Shown piece by piece: positions 1 to 5,034 of a DNA stretch of 5,034 nucleotides; within the stretch, counting starts at the first letter, position 1, and each line of letters opens with the position of its first letter. The notes under the pieces were generated by a model, which had not been told where the DNA came from, ran no database searches, and saw only the letters and a list, made by a program, of their open reading frames with translations. The position numbers and the translations under genes were made by a program. The DNA comes from Burkholderiales bacterium (GTDB lineage: Bacteria > Pseudomonadota > Gammaproteobacteria > Burkholderiales > Burkholderiaceae_C), in NCBI GenBank assembly GCA_947450745.1, contig CANFYD010000334.1, positions 1 to 5,034 on the forward strand, read 5' to 3'.

Positions 1-641
1 ATGGCCACCGAACGGGCCAGGTGCGGCAGGTACAGGTAGCGCAGCTGCTGGAGGTAGTTGGCACCGTCCCTGCGCGAGGCTTCGAGCTGTTCGCGGTTCA
101 TGCTTTGCAGCGAGGTGATGAAGATCAGCGTGGCAAACGGCAACCACTGCCAGGACACGATGACGATCACGCTCAGCAGCGGGAAGTCGGTCAGCCAGTC
201 CACCGGCGTGGCGCCAAAGAAATGCCAGACCTGGGCCAGCACGCCGTAGATGGGATTCATCATCATGTGCTTCCACAACAGCGCATTGACCGTGGGCATG
301 ACAAAGAACGGCGAGATCAGCAGCACCCGCACCAAGCCGCGGCCGGGGAACGGGCTATCGATCAACAGCGCCAGCCCGATGCCCATGACGACGGTGATCA
401 GGATCACGCTGCCCAGCAGCAACAGCGTGTTGAGCACCGCCGTGCCGAAGGACGGGTCGGTGACGAAGTACGCGTAATTCTCCAACCCGACAAAGCCGCT
501 CTGATCGGGCTGCATCAGGTTGTAGCGGATCAACGAGAAGTAGATCGTCATGACCAGCGGCACGATCATCCAGAGGAAGAGCGTGACCACGGCCGGCGCC
601 AGCAGCAGGCGGGGGATCAAGCGGGGTGCGTTACGTTGCAT
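1..641 (-). CDS. smoF: CUT1 ABC transporter permease, sorbitol/mannitol (SmoF/MtlF) type, 3'-truncated by window edge
   Basis: This is the first of the two inner-membrane permease subunits expected for a binding-protein-dependent polyol importer. The visible part is 213 residues from an ATG at 641; the C-terminus lies beyond base 1. Hydrophobic segments lie at about residues 12-38, 66-95, 103-122 and 154-178. The cytoplasmic EAA loop, which contacts the ATPase, is at 187-206 (EASRRDGA, then LP), with Ser in place of the second Ala of the usual EAA. The N-terminal FLWMIVPLVMTIYFSL stretch is typical of MalF-like permeases of mannitol/sorbitol systems. The ATG has no clear Shine-Dalgarno sequence, and no in-frame ATG, GTG or TTG was found in the dozen codons before it. 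It follows the binding-protein gene after a 287-bp structured spacer. The family is secure; the polyol substrate is inferred mainly from the neighbouring binding protein. Confidence 0.88.
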   Translation of the reverse strand, partial: MQRNAPRLIPRLLLAPAVVTLFLWMIVPLVMTIYFSLIRYNLMQPDQSGFVGLENYAYFVTDPSFGTAVLNTLLLLGSVILITVVMGIGLALLIDSPFPGRGLVRVLLISPFFVMPTVNALLWKHMMMNPIYGVLAQVWHFFGATPVDWLTDFPLLSVIVIVSWQWLPFATLIFITSLQSMNREQLEASRRDGANYLQQLRYLYLPHLARSVA

Positions 642-681
642 CGTATTCAGCGCGGTTCGCGTCCATGGGTGAGGAGGACAG

Positions 682-732
682 GTAGGGCCGTAGCGGCATG
701 GTTGTCCGGGGCAGGTCACCGACCCGCCCTAC
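682..732. repeat. REP-like palindromic block with GTAG heads in inverted orientation
   Basis: The block begins with GTAGGGC (682-688) and ends with its reverse complement GCCCTAC (726-732). The right half, read on the minus strand, is GTAG followed by a hairpin with 9-nt arms at 709-717 and 721-729 and a 3-nt loop; the single non-Watson-Crick position is a G-U pair in the minus-strand RNA. The left half, read on the plus strand, is GTAG followed by a weak hairpin (687-697, GCCG-TAG-CGGC). A GTAG head in front of a short GC-rich palindrome is the known layout of REP sequences mobilised by RAYT transposases, and two inverted copies make a REPIN or BIME. Membership of that class is inferred, as copy number in the genome is unknown. 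Confidence 0.5.
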
Positions 733-760
733 TCGGCTGTATGAGTAAACGCACAGCCGA
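733..760. repeat. Inverted repeat with perfect 8-bp arms
   Basis: TCGGCTGT (733-740) and ACAGCCGA (753-760) are perfect reverse complements around a 12-nt loop. The hairpin abuts the REP-like block ending at 732 and is one base from the long inverted repeat starting at 762. It would form a stem in the smoE-smoF intergenic RNA. No T-run follows on either strand, so it is not a typical terminator. Confidence 0.55.
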
Positions 761-761
761 A

Positions 762-860
762 GGATCAGCCCGGTGGGGCGTTTTGCGGAGGTTAAGGAGG
801 AAGCCGCAGCCTTAGGCTGCGCTGGAGGACACGCAGCAAAACGTCCCGCCGGGCGGATCC
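762..860. repeat. 99-bp imperfect inverted repeat with internal hairpin
   Basis: The arms at 762-788 and 834-860 are 27 nt each and match as reverse complements at 23 positions. The core shared by both arms is CGTTTTGC, reading GCAAAACG on the other side, and both outer ends carry GGATC/GATCC. Between the arms sits a perfect hairpin with 7-bp stem CGCAGCC/GGCTGCG and a TTA loop (805-821). The whole could form a long two-part stem in the smoE-smoF RNA or a cruciform in DNA. No reading frame in it resembles a protein I know. It could be a small non-autonomous mobile element or a structured mRNA spacer. The pairing is seen directly; the role is unknown. Confidence 0.65.
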
Positions 861-905
861 CGCGAACTCGCCGCTTCTCCACGAACGCCGGGTGCCGCAA
901 GAAGC

Positions 906-928
906 CCAAATGCTCTCAGAGCCTTTGG
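906..928 (-). terminator. Stop-codon-proximal hairpin after smoE; possible attenuator or 3'-end stabiliser
   Basis: Directly after the TAG stop of the binding-protein gene the minus strand has arms CCAAA-G-GCTC and GAGC-A-TTTGG with a TGA loop; the one mismatch is G opposite A. Only a weak T-rich stretch (GCTTCTTG) follows, so it is a poor intrinsic terminator. In other CUT1 operons, such as malE-malF of E. coli, intergenic stem structures protect the upstream binding-protein mRNA from 3' decay so that it is made in excess over the permeases. A similar job here is an inference. Confidence 0.45.
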
Positions 929-2233
929 CTACTTGTAGTAGCCGGCCTTCTTCATTTCCCGCTCTGCCGACGCTTGCCCGGCTTTCAGCGCTTGGTCTAC
1001 CGTGGACTTGCCGGCCAGGGCGGCGCTGATCTGCTGACCGACGGCCAAACCGATGCTCTGGAACTCGGGGATGGCCGCGAACTGCACGCCCACATACGGG
1101 CTCTTCGGCAAGGTGCTGTCGTTCGGGTTGGCGCTGTCGAGAGCCATTTTCTCGGCGGCGGCAAACTTGGCGGCCTTCTGGAACTCGGGGTTGGCGTAGG
1201 TGCTCTTGCGAGTGCCGGTCGGCACGCTGGCCCAGCCATTGGTCTTGGCGACCAGTTGGATGTAGTCCTTGGAAGTGGCCCAGTTGACGAACTTCTGCGC
1301 GGCTTCCGTCTTCTTGGAGCCGGCCGGAATCGCCAGCGACCAGGCCCACAACCAGTTCGCGCCCTTGGCGGTCACGGTGGTCGGCGACTGTGCAAAAGCC
1401 ACCTTGTCGGCCACCTTCGATTGCTTCGGGTCGGTGATGAAGGAGGCTGCGATGGTGGCGTCGACCCACATGCCGCATTTGCCTTCGTTGTAGAGCGCCA
1501 GAATCTCGTTGAAGCTGTTGGCGGCGGAGCCAGGAGGGCCATAGCTCTTCAGCAGATCGACGTAAAAGTTGATCGCGTCATGCCAGGGCTTGCTGTCGAC
1601 TTGCGGCTTCCAGCCCATGTCGAACCACTGCCCGCCGTTGGTGTTGACCAAGGTGGACAAAAACGCCATGTTGTCGCCCCAGCCCGGCTTGCCGCGCAAG
1701 CAGATGCCGTAGACATTCGGCGGGTTGTGAATCTTGGCGGCCAGAGTCTTGATGTCGGCCCAGGTCGGCTTGTCGGCGACGGTGATGCCGGCCTTGTCGG
1801 CCAGGTCCTTGCGGTACATCAGCATCGAGCTTTCGCCGTAGAACGGCGCGGCGAACAGCTTGCCGTCCACCGACAAACCGCTGCGCACGGCGGGCAGCAA
1901 ATCCTCCACATCGTAGGCAGCATCGGTCTTCAGCTCTTGCAGCCAGCCGCGCTTGCCCCAGATCGGTGCCTCATACATGCCGATCGTCATCACATCGAAC
2001 TGCCCGCCCTTGGTGGCGATGTCGGTAGTGACACGCTGGCGCAGCATGCCTTCTTCCAGCGTCACCCACTTGACCTTGATGCCGGGGTTGGCGGTCTCGA
2101 AGTGCTGGGTCAGCTTTTGCATCTCGATCATGTGGCCGTTGTTGACGGTGGCCACCACGAGCTCGGTGGTGGCGGCATGCGTCAGGCCGGCGGCCAAACC
2201 AAAGGCCAGGATCAAAGCGGATTTGAGTTTCAT
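929..2233 (-). CDS. smoE: Periplasmic sorbitol/mannitol-type substrate-binding protein of a CUT1 ABC transporter
   Basis: The 434-residue product is an extracellular solute-binding protein family 1 (MalE-like) member that would capture a sugar alcohol in the periplasm and pass it to the permease encoded next. The ATG at 2233 is preceded on the minus strand by AGGAG with a 7-nt gap, which decides the start over an in-frame ATG at 2329. A Sec signal peptide covers residues 1-20 (MKLK, hydrophobic core, cleavage after THA). Segments typical of polyol-binding members include IGMYEAPIWGKRGWL (84-98), FYGESSMLMYRKDL (131-144), GKPGWGDNMAF (181-191) and GMWVDATIA (254-262). Length matches the SmoE/MtlE group, which is near 436 residues. 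It is the first gene of its operon, behind a control region with phased TTGAT repeats. The substrate could be mannitol, sorbitol or arabitol; sequence alone does not settle which. Confidence 0.9.
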   Translation of the reverse strand: MKLKSALILAFGLAAGLTHAATTELVVATVNNGHMIEMQKLTQHFETANPGIKVKWVTLEEGMLRQRVTTDIATKGGQFDVMTIGMYEAPIWGKRGWLQELKTDAAYDVEDLLPAVRSGLSVDGKLFAAPFYGESSMLMYRKDLADKAGITVADKPTWADIKTLAAKIHNPPNVYGICLRGKPGWGDNMAFLSTLVNTNGGQWFDMGWKPQVDSKPWHDAINFYVDLLKSYGPPGSAANSFNEILALYNEGKCGMWVDATIAASFITDPKQSKVADKVAFAQSPTTVTAKGANWLWAWSLAIPAGSKKTEAAQKFVNWATSKDYIQLVAKTNGWASVPTGTRKSTYANPEFQKAAKFAAAEKMALDSANPNDSTLPKSPYVGVQFAAIPEFQSIGLAVGQQISAALAGKSTVDQALKAGQASAEREMKKAGYYK

Positions 2234-2239
2234 GCGGTG

Positions 2240-2245
2240 TCTCCT
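2240..2245 (-). promoter_or_regulatory. Ribosome binding site of smoE
   Basis: The minus strand reads AGGAGA, with AGGAG ending 7 nt before the ATG at 2233. This is the best Shine-Dalgarno match at the gene starts of this window, and it fixes the start of the binding protein just before its signal peptide. Confidence 0.8.
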
Positions 2246-2303
2246 CGCCGGCGTTGCAGCGTGTGGGTTGTCAGGCGATGCATCGTTGGCATCGACAAAC
2301 TCC

Positions 2304-2332
2304 ACTGTAGCCGCCGACCCGTGCGGCATTTG
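2304..2332 (-). promoter_or_regulatory. Candidate smoE promoter
   Basis: On the minus strand TACAGT (2304-2309) resembles a sigma-70 -10 box. With a 17-bp spacer the -35 position falls on CAAATG (2327-2332), a poor match to TTGACA. That is expected of an activator-dependent promoter, and the -35 overlaps the proximal GGTATCAA half-site by 3 bp. The start point would fall about 60 nt before the ATG. The boxes are read by eye and unproven. Confidence 0.4.
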
Positions 2333-2358
2333 ATACCGGAGACCCCGTCATTGATACC
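2330..2358 (-). promoter_or_regulatory. Proximal operator: two GGTATCAA direct repeats 21 bp apart
   Basis: Read on the minus strand, GGTATCAA occurs at 2358-2351 and again at 2337-2330, exactly 21 bp apart, the same face of the helix. The second copy overlaps the presumed -35 box. Direct repeats of this spacing next to -35 are the layout of AraC-family activator sites such as araI1-araI2. In Pseudomonas fluorescens the mannitol operon is activated by MtlR, an AraC/XylS-family protein, which suggests a similar regulator here; its gene is not in the window. Confidence 0.5.
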
Positions 2359-2385
2359 CAAATGCGCAAGGGCCTCGGGGTTTTC

Positions 2386-2413
2386 ATCAATCGGGTGATA
2401 TTTCGTATCAATC
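2386..2413 (-). promoter_or_regulatory. Distal operator: two GATTGAT direct repeats 21 bp apart
   Basis: On the minus strand GATTGAT occurs at 2413-2407 and at 2392-2386, again spaced by 21 bp. The shared core TTGAT is the reverse complement of the ATCAA core of the proximal pair, so the two pairs face opposite ways. An overlapping perfect inverted repeat, TGATA-TTTCG-TATCA (2396-2410), could instead be an operator for a LacI- or GntR-type dimer. Confidence 0.45.
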
Positions 2414-2453
2414 CGCAGGCGCGTGGGCGGGCGGGCCGGCCGGTCGGCCAGAC

Positions 2454-2474
2454 GCGGGTCGCGACCTGCCCTAC
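2454..2474 (-). repeat. REP-like palindrome, second copy
   Basis: The minus strand reads GTAGGGCAGGTCGCGACC and on to CGC, that is a GTAG head and a palindrome with 8-nt arms (2454-2461 and 2462-2469) and one imperfect pair. It shares GTAGGGC, GGTCG and GACC, in that order, with the minus-oriented half of the block at 709-732. The two copies flank the smoE transcription unit. Confidence 0.5.
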
Positions 2475-2484
2475 GAAGCTCATC

Positions 2485-2524
2485 CGCAGATGGCGCAGAT
2501 GACGCAGATGACGCAGATGACGCA
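2485..2524. repeat. Tandem repeat of a 9-bp unit, 4.4 copies
   Basis: The plus-strand unit CGCAGATGA is present at 2494-2502, 2503-2511 and 2512-2520 without change, preceded by CGCAGATGG at 2485-2493 and followed by a partial CGCA. A length divisible by three lets an open frame run through it, but no protein-like frame uses it. Such arrays can change copy number by slippage. Confidence 0.85.
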
Positions 2525-2572
2525 ACTAGGCCATCGGCAGCATTGCCAGATCAAGACCCGATCAACGCCGCA

Positions 2573-3496
2573 TCAATCAGCGGCTTGAACTTCGGCCCAG
2601 GTCGGCGGTTGGCAACCGGAGCGGGTGCAGTTGATGGCGGCGGCGAGCATCGCTTGGCGCAGGGTGGTGGCCACGCGCACGGGGGCCGCGTCGGGTTGCA
2701 GCACCCAATCGCCCAGGCAATTGCCCCAGAACGTGTCGCCCGCGCCCACGGTGTCGAGCACCGTGACGGTGGGCACGTCTTGGTCGGCGGCGCTGCCGTC
2801 CACCTCCAGCCAGGCCCCGTCGGCGCCAAAGGTCAGCGCGATGCGGCTGGCACCTTGCGCCTTGAAGTGAGCGGCAATCTGCGGCGCAGCGGCGCGCGAC
2901 GGGGCGGCAAAGCCGAGCAGCTCCAGGTCCTCATCGCTGGCCTTCAACCAATCGGCCAACTTGGCCACCGCTTGCACCGCCTCCACATAGGCCGCCAAGT
3001 CGGCCGCCAGCTTGGGGCGCAGGTTCACGTCCACGCTGATGGTCCAGCCCAGCGCCTTGGCACCGTGCAACACGGCGATGACTTTTTCATGCTCGGGCGG
3101 CACCAGCAGCAAGGAGCCGGTGTGCAGCACGCCCGGCGCAGTGCCGGCCAGTTGCTTCAAGACCTGTTCCACCGAATAGTCGCGGTCGGCAATGCCTTCG
3201 CGGTAAAAACCGTAGCTCGGTTGGCCGCCCACCAACTGCACCACCGCCAGCGAGGTCGGCAGGCGGCTGGCCGGCAGCAGCAGCTGCACGCCCTCGCTGA
3301 GCAGTTGGGCCCGCATCTGCAGGCCGAACAGGTCGGTGGACAGCGGGTTCAAGTAACCGACCGTGGCACCGCGCAAGGCCGCTGCACGCGCCATATTGAA
3401 CGGGCTGCCGCCCATCAGCGGGCGCAGGCTGCCGTCCGGCTGCGCCACGCAATCCATCAGCGCTTCACCGAGCACCCAAATTGGCATTGAGCTCAT
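2573..3496 (-). CDS. PfkB-family sugar kinase, probable fructokinase
   Basis: The 307-residue product is a cytoplasmic ribokinase-fold (PfkB) kinase that transfers phosphate from ATP to a sugar hydroxyl, most likely fructose to fructose 6-phosphate. Motifs appear in family order: GEALMD at the N-terminus (10-15), the substrate-side GGSPFNMA signature (29-36), YREGIADR (98-105), DVNLRP (156-161), KASDEDLELL (185-194), and the anion-hole and catalytic signature DTVGAGDTF (248-256) with the catalytic base Asp254. Length is normal. The ATG at 3496 overlaps the permease stop as ATGA, implying translational coupling; a second in-frame ATG at 3487 is possible. YRxxxADR and DVNLRP also occur in 2-keto-3-deoxygluconate kinases, so that activity is the main alternative. 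Sitting between two sugar/polyol importers favours fructokinase. Confidence 0.85.
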   Translation of the reverse strand: MSSMPIWVLGEALMDCVAQPDGSLRPLMGGSPFNMARAAALRGATVGYLNPLSTDLFGLQMRAQLLSEGVQLLLPASRLPTSLAVVQLVGGQPSYGFYREGIADRDYSVEQVLKQLAGTAPGVLHTGSLLLVPPEHEKVIAVLHGAKALGWTISVDVNLRPKLAADLAAYVEAVQAVAKLADWLKASDEDLELLGFAAPSRAAAPQIAAHFKAQGASRIALTFGADGAWLEVDGSAADQDVPTVTVLDTVGAGDTFWGNCLGDWVLQPDAAPVRVATTLRQAMLAAAINCTRSGCQPPTWAEVQAAD

Positions 3497-4437
3497 TTCT
3501 TCAGCAACCGTTGACGGCGAATCACATCGATCCAGACCGCCAGAATCACCACCGCGCCGATCGCCATCATTTGGCGGAACTGCGAGATTTCCATCAGATT
3601 CATGCCGTTGCGGATCATCGTGATCAGCACCGCGCCGAGCAAACTACCCCAGATGCTGCCGCGTCCGCCAAACAGCGAGGTGCCGCCCAGGATGACCGCC
3701 GCAATCGCGTCGAGCTCGAACATCTGCGCCATCTTGCCGCTGCTCGAATCCATCCGCGACATCAACAAAATCGCCCCCAGCGCACAGCTCAGGCCCGACA
3801 CCACGTACACGCTCAGCTTGTACCAGCGGGTGTTGATGCCGACCTGGCGCGCGCCCATTTCGTTCGAGCCCATGGCGTAGACATAGCGGCCCAGCTTGGT
3901 GCTGGACAGCACAAAGGCCATCACCACAAAGAAGGTGCCGGTGATCCAGATCGGCATCGGCACGCCCAGCAACTCGCCGTAGCCCAGGAAGGGCAACGGA
4001 GCCGGCATGCCCGAATTGTCGAAACCGCCGGTTGCCTCATAAGCCAGGCCACGCCACATGGTCAGGCCGCCCAGCGTGACGATGAAAGACGGGATGCCGA
4101 CAAAGGCCACCAAATAGCCGTTGAACAAGCCGACCGCCGCCCCGATGGCCAGCGCGCCGCCCATCGCCAGATAGGGATCTACGCCCAGCTTGATCATCAT
4201 GTGACCGGCGACCGCTCCGGCCAGGGCCGTCAAGGCACCAACGGCCAAATCGACACCGCCGGTCAGGATGACGAAGGTCTGTCCACCTGCCAGCAAGGCA
4301 ATCACCGAGGCTTGCACCAGAATATTGGAGAGGTTGCCGGTGGTGAAAAAATAGGGCGAGATGATCGTCAACAAGACGCCCAGAACCAGCACCGCCACCA
4401 AGGCGCCGTACCACTCTTGCCGGAAGATGGACTTCAT
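3493..4437 (-). CDS. CUT2 (ribose-type) ABC transporter permease
   Basis: This 314-residue hydrophobic protein is an RbsC-like inner-membrane permease, which works as a dimer with a double ATPase and a ribose-type binding protein. Visible family signatures are ILTGGVDLAVG (57-67), NGYLVAFVGIPSFIVTLGG (106-124), WRGLA (128-132), the ATPase-contact loop GSNEMGARQVGIN (190-202), ELDAIAAVILGG (241-252) and FGGRGS (256-261), then a final hydrophobic segment (about 288-305) and a basic tail. Many helices can be seen (about 10-28, 45-78, 90-110, 163-178, 208-227, 262-276). It begins one base after the binding-protein stop (TGAGATG) and ends within the kinase start codon, so the three genes form one operon. 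The substrate cannot be read from the permease: ribose, fructose and pentitols are all possible. Confidence 0.92.
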   Translation of the reverse strand: MKSIFRQEWYGALVAVLVLGVLLTIISPYFFTTGNLSNILVQASVIALLAGGQTFVILTGGVDLAVGALTALAGAVAGHMMIKLGVDPYLAMGGALAIGAAVGLFNGYLVAFVGIPSFIVTLGGLTMWRGLAYEATGGFDNSGMPAPLPFLGYGELLGVPMPIWITGTFFVVMAFVLSSTKLGRYVYAMGSNEMGARQVGINTRWYKLSVYVVSGLSCALGAILLMSRMDSSSGKMAQMFELDAIAAVILGGTSLFGGRGSIWGSLLGAVLITMIRNGMNLMEISQFRQMMAIGAVVILAVWIDVIRRQRLLKK

Positions 4438-4438
4438 C

Positions 4439-5034
4439 TCACTTGACCTTCATGAATTGAGCGACACCCGAGTCCTTGGCGAACTGGTCCACATTGGCCG
4501 GCAGCACGAGGAAGGAGCCGGTGTCCACACGGGCGGCAACCTTCTTGCCTTCGGCCGCTGCGATGGCGGTTTCCACGCCCACTTGGCCGATCTTGGCCAG
4601 CATCTGCGCGGCGTTGGCTTGCTGCCAGCCTTGCTTCATCATGTCCAGGCCGCCGGGCGAGCCGTCAAAGCCGGCAATCATCACGCTGCCGGACTTTTTG
4701 CCCGCAGCCATCATGGCGGCCTTGGCACCCAGCGCACCACCGTCCCAGGCGCAAGCAATCACCGTGGTGCCGGGGTTGGCGCGCAGGGCAGTTTCAACAC
4801 CGTTCTGAGCCATGGTCTGGTCCCACGTGGTGGGCACTTCCACCACTTTGACGTTCTTGCGCTTGGCGTTCAGGCCGTCCAGAAAGCCCTTCTTGCGCTC
4901 TTGGCCGGTTGACTGGCCCAGGTCGCCGGTGACGTAGATGACGGTGTCGCCATCCTTGATCTGGTCGGCTGCCCAGCCGCCCTGCACCGCAGCGGCCTTC
5001 AGGTTGTCGGTCGCCACGTAAGACGTGATCTTGG
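4439..5034 (-). CDS. Ribose-type periplasmic sugar-binding protein, N-terminus cut by window edge
   Basis: The visible C-terminal 197 residues belong to the periplasmic-binding-protein type I (Peripla_BP_4, RbsB-like) family, which delivers sugar to a CUT2 permease. The frame is open to the right edge through K-I-T-S-Y, so the GTG at 5017 is internal and the signal peptide lies outside the window. Characteristic stretches are VIYVTGDLGQSTGQERKKGF (31-50 of the visible part), the hinge-region CAWDGGALGA (94-103) and VMIAGFDGSPGGLDMMKQGW (117-136), the last matching the conserved V-x-G-x-D strand of the family. The stop TGA is one base ahead of the permease ATG. Ligand residues of the N-lobe are missing, so the substrate is not predictable. 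Confidence 0.88.
   Translation of the reverse strand, partial: KITSYVATDNLKAAAVQGGWAADQIKDGDTVIYVTGDLGQSTGQERKKGFLDGLNAKRKNVKVVEVPTTWDQTMAQNGVETALRANPGTTVIACAWDGGALGAKAAMMAAGKKSGSVMIAGFDGSPGGLDMMKQGWQQANAAQMLAKIGQVGVETAIAAAEGKKVAARVDTGSFLVLPANVDQFAKDSGVAQFMKVK

Larger units (their letters stand above)
642..928. other. 287-bp palindrome-rich spacer between smoE and smoF
   Basis: The binding-protein and permease genes of such operons are usually close together; here 287 bp separate them. From 682 to 860 the spacer is almost wholly made of inverted repeats lying end to end (682-732, 733-760, 762-860), and another hairpin is at 906-928. The 45 bases at 861-905 and the 40 bases next to the permease start show nothing recognisable. 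A frame open on the minus strand from 909 to 631 has no protein-like character. Confidence 0.65.
2234..2572. other. 339-bp intergenic control region between kinase and smoE
   Basis: No gene is supported here. From high to low coordinates, the direction of transcription, it holds: helically phased TTGAT copies at the kinase stop codon (2550-2577), a 9-bp tandem repeat (2485-2524), a REP-like palindrome (2454-2474), a very GC-rich stretch with a GGCCG/CGGCC stem (2434-2449), two TTGAT direct-repeat pairs (2386-2413 and 2330-2358), a candidate promoter (2304-2332), and a leader of about 60 nt with a perfect CGATGCATCG palindrome (2276-2285). I saw no hairpin followed by a T-run that would clearly end the kinase operon. 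Confidence 0.7.

Noticed and set aside
762..860. Integron attC site
   Set aside because: No matched RYYYAAC and GTTRRRY pair is found at the ends; the nearest is GTTAAGG, with the wrong last base, and it has no partner.
2234..2329. N-terminal extension of the binding protein from an ATG at 2329
   Set aside because: It would put 32 non-secretory residues in front of a clean signal peptide, lacks a good ribosome site and covers the likely leader region. The start at 2233 has AGGAG at 7 nt.
2342..2384. Plus-strand terminator (ACCCCG, loop, CGGGGT, then T residues)
   Set aside because: The arms are only 6 bp with a loop of about 28 nt, and no plus-strand gene precedes it. The arms are explained as well by the operator region.
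773..2398. 541-residue open frame on the plus strand
   Set aside because: It lies opposite smoE and its promoter, and the product is rich in Gly, His, Arg and Leu runs with no recognisable domain. It is the usual antisense frame of a GC-rich gene.
2541..2575. Intrinsic terminator for the kinase operon (GGCA-ATGC-TGCC)
   Set aside because: The stem is 4 bp and no T-run follows on the minus strand.
2423..3490. 355-residue open frame on the plus strand
   Set aside because: It is antisense to the kinase, which has all PfkB signatures; the plus-strand product has none and starts inside the repeats.
3481..4446. 321-residue open frame on the plus strand
   Set aside because: It mirrors the CUT2 permease gene almost exactly; its His/Gln/Arg-rich product is what the antisense of hydrophobic codons gives.
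1..5034. CRISPR array, tRNA, rRNA or insertion sequence
   Set aside because: No regularly spaced repeats with unique spacers, no cloverleaf or rRNA-like sequence, and no transposase-like frame were seen on either strand.

Overview
The window carries five protein genes, all on the minus strand and all concerned with uptake and phosphorylation of sugars or sugar alcohols. High G+C (estimated by eye, not counted), GC-rich third positions, short ATGA-type overlaps and the protein types suggest a Gram-negative proteobacterium, most likely a betaproteobacterium of the order Burkholderiales. That placement is an inference, as no phylogenetic marker gene is present.

Transcription runs from high to low coordinates. 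First comes an operon end (5034 to 2573): the C-terminal part of a ribose-type periplasmic sugar-binding protein, a complete CUT2-family inner-membrane permease one base behind it, and a PfkB-family sugar kinase (probably fructokinase) that overlaps the permease by ATGA. No ATPase gene lies between or after these genes, so it must be upstream, beyond the window, or elsewhere.

Then comes a 339-bp gap (2234-2572). It holds a 9-bp tandem repeat, a REP-like palindrome, a set of TTGAT half-sites arranged as two 21-bp direct repeats, and a plausible promoter. I read it as the control region of the next operon, with an AraC/XylS-type activator arrangement.

That second operon (2233 to 1 and beyond) starts with a periplasmic binding protein of the sorbitol/mannitol (SmoE/MtlE) type, followed by the first CUT1 permease (SmoF/MtlF type), which is cut by the window edge. 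The two are separated by an unusually long 287-bp spacer packed with inverted repeats: a hairpin directly at the stop codon, a 99-bp imperfect inverted repeat with an inner hairpin, an 8-bp-arm hairpin and a REP-like block.

Functionally the pieces fit together. A polyol enters through the CUT1 system, would be oxidised to fructose by a dehydrogenase not seen here, and fructose would be phosphorylated by the kinase. The CUT2 system would bring in a related sugar or polyol. Substrates are inferred from family resemblance only. The unusual content of the window lies in its two intergenic regions, not in its proteins; I found no new protein system.
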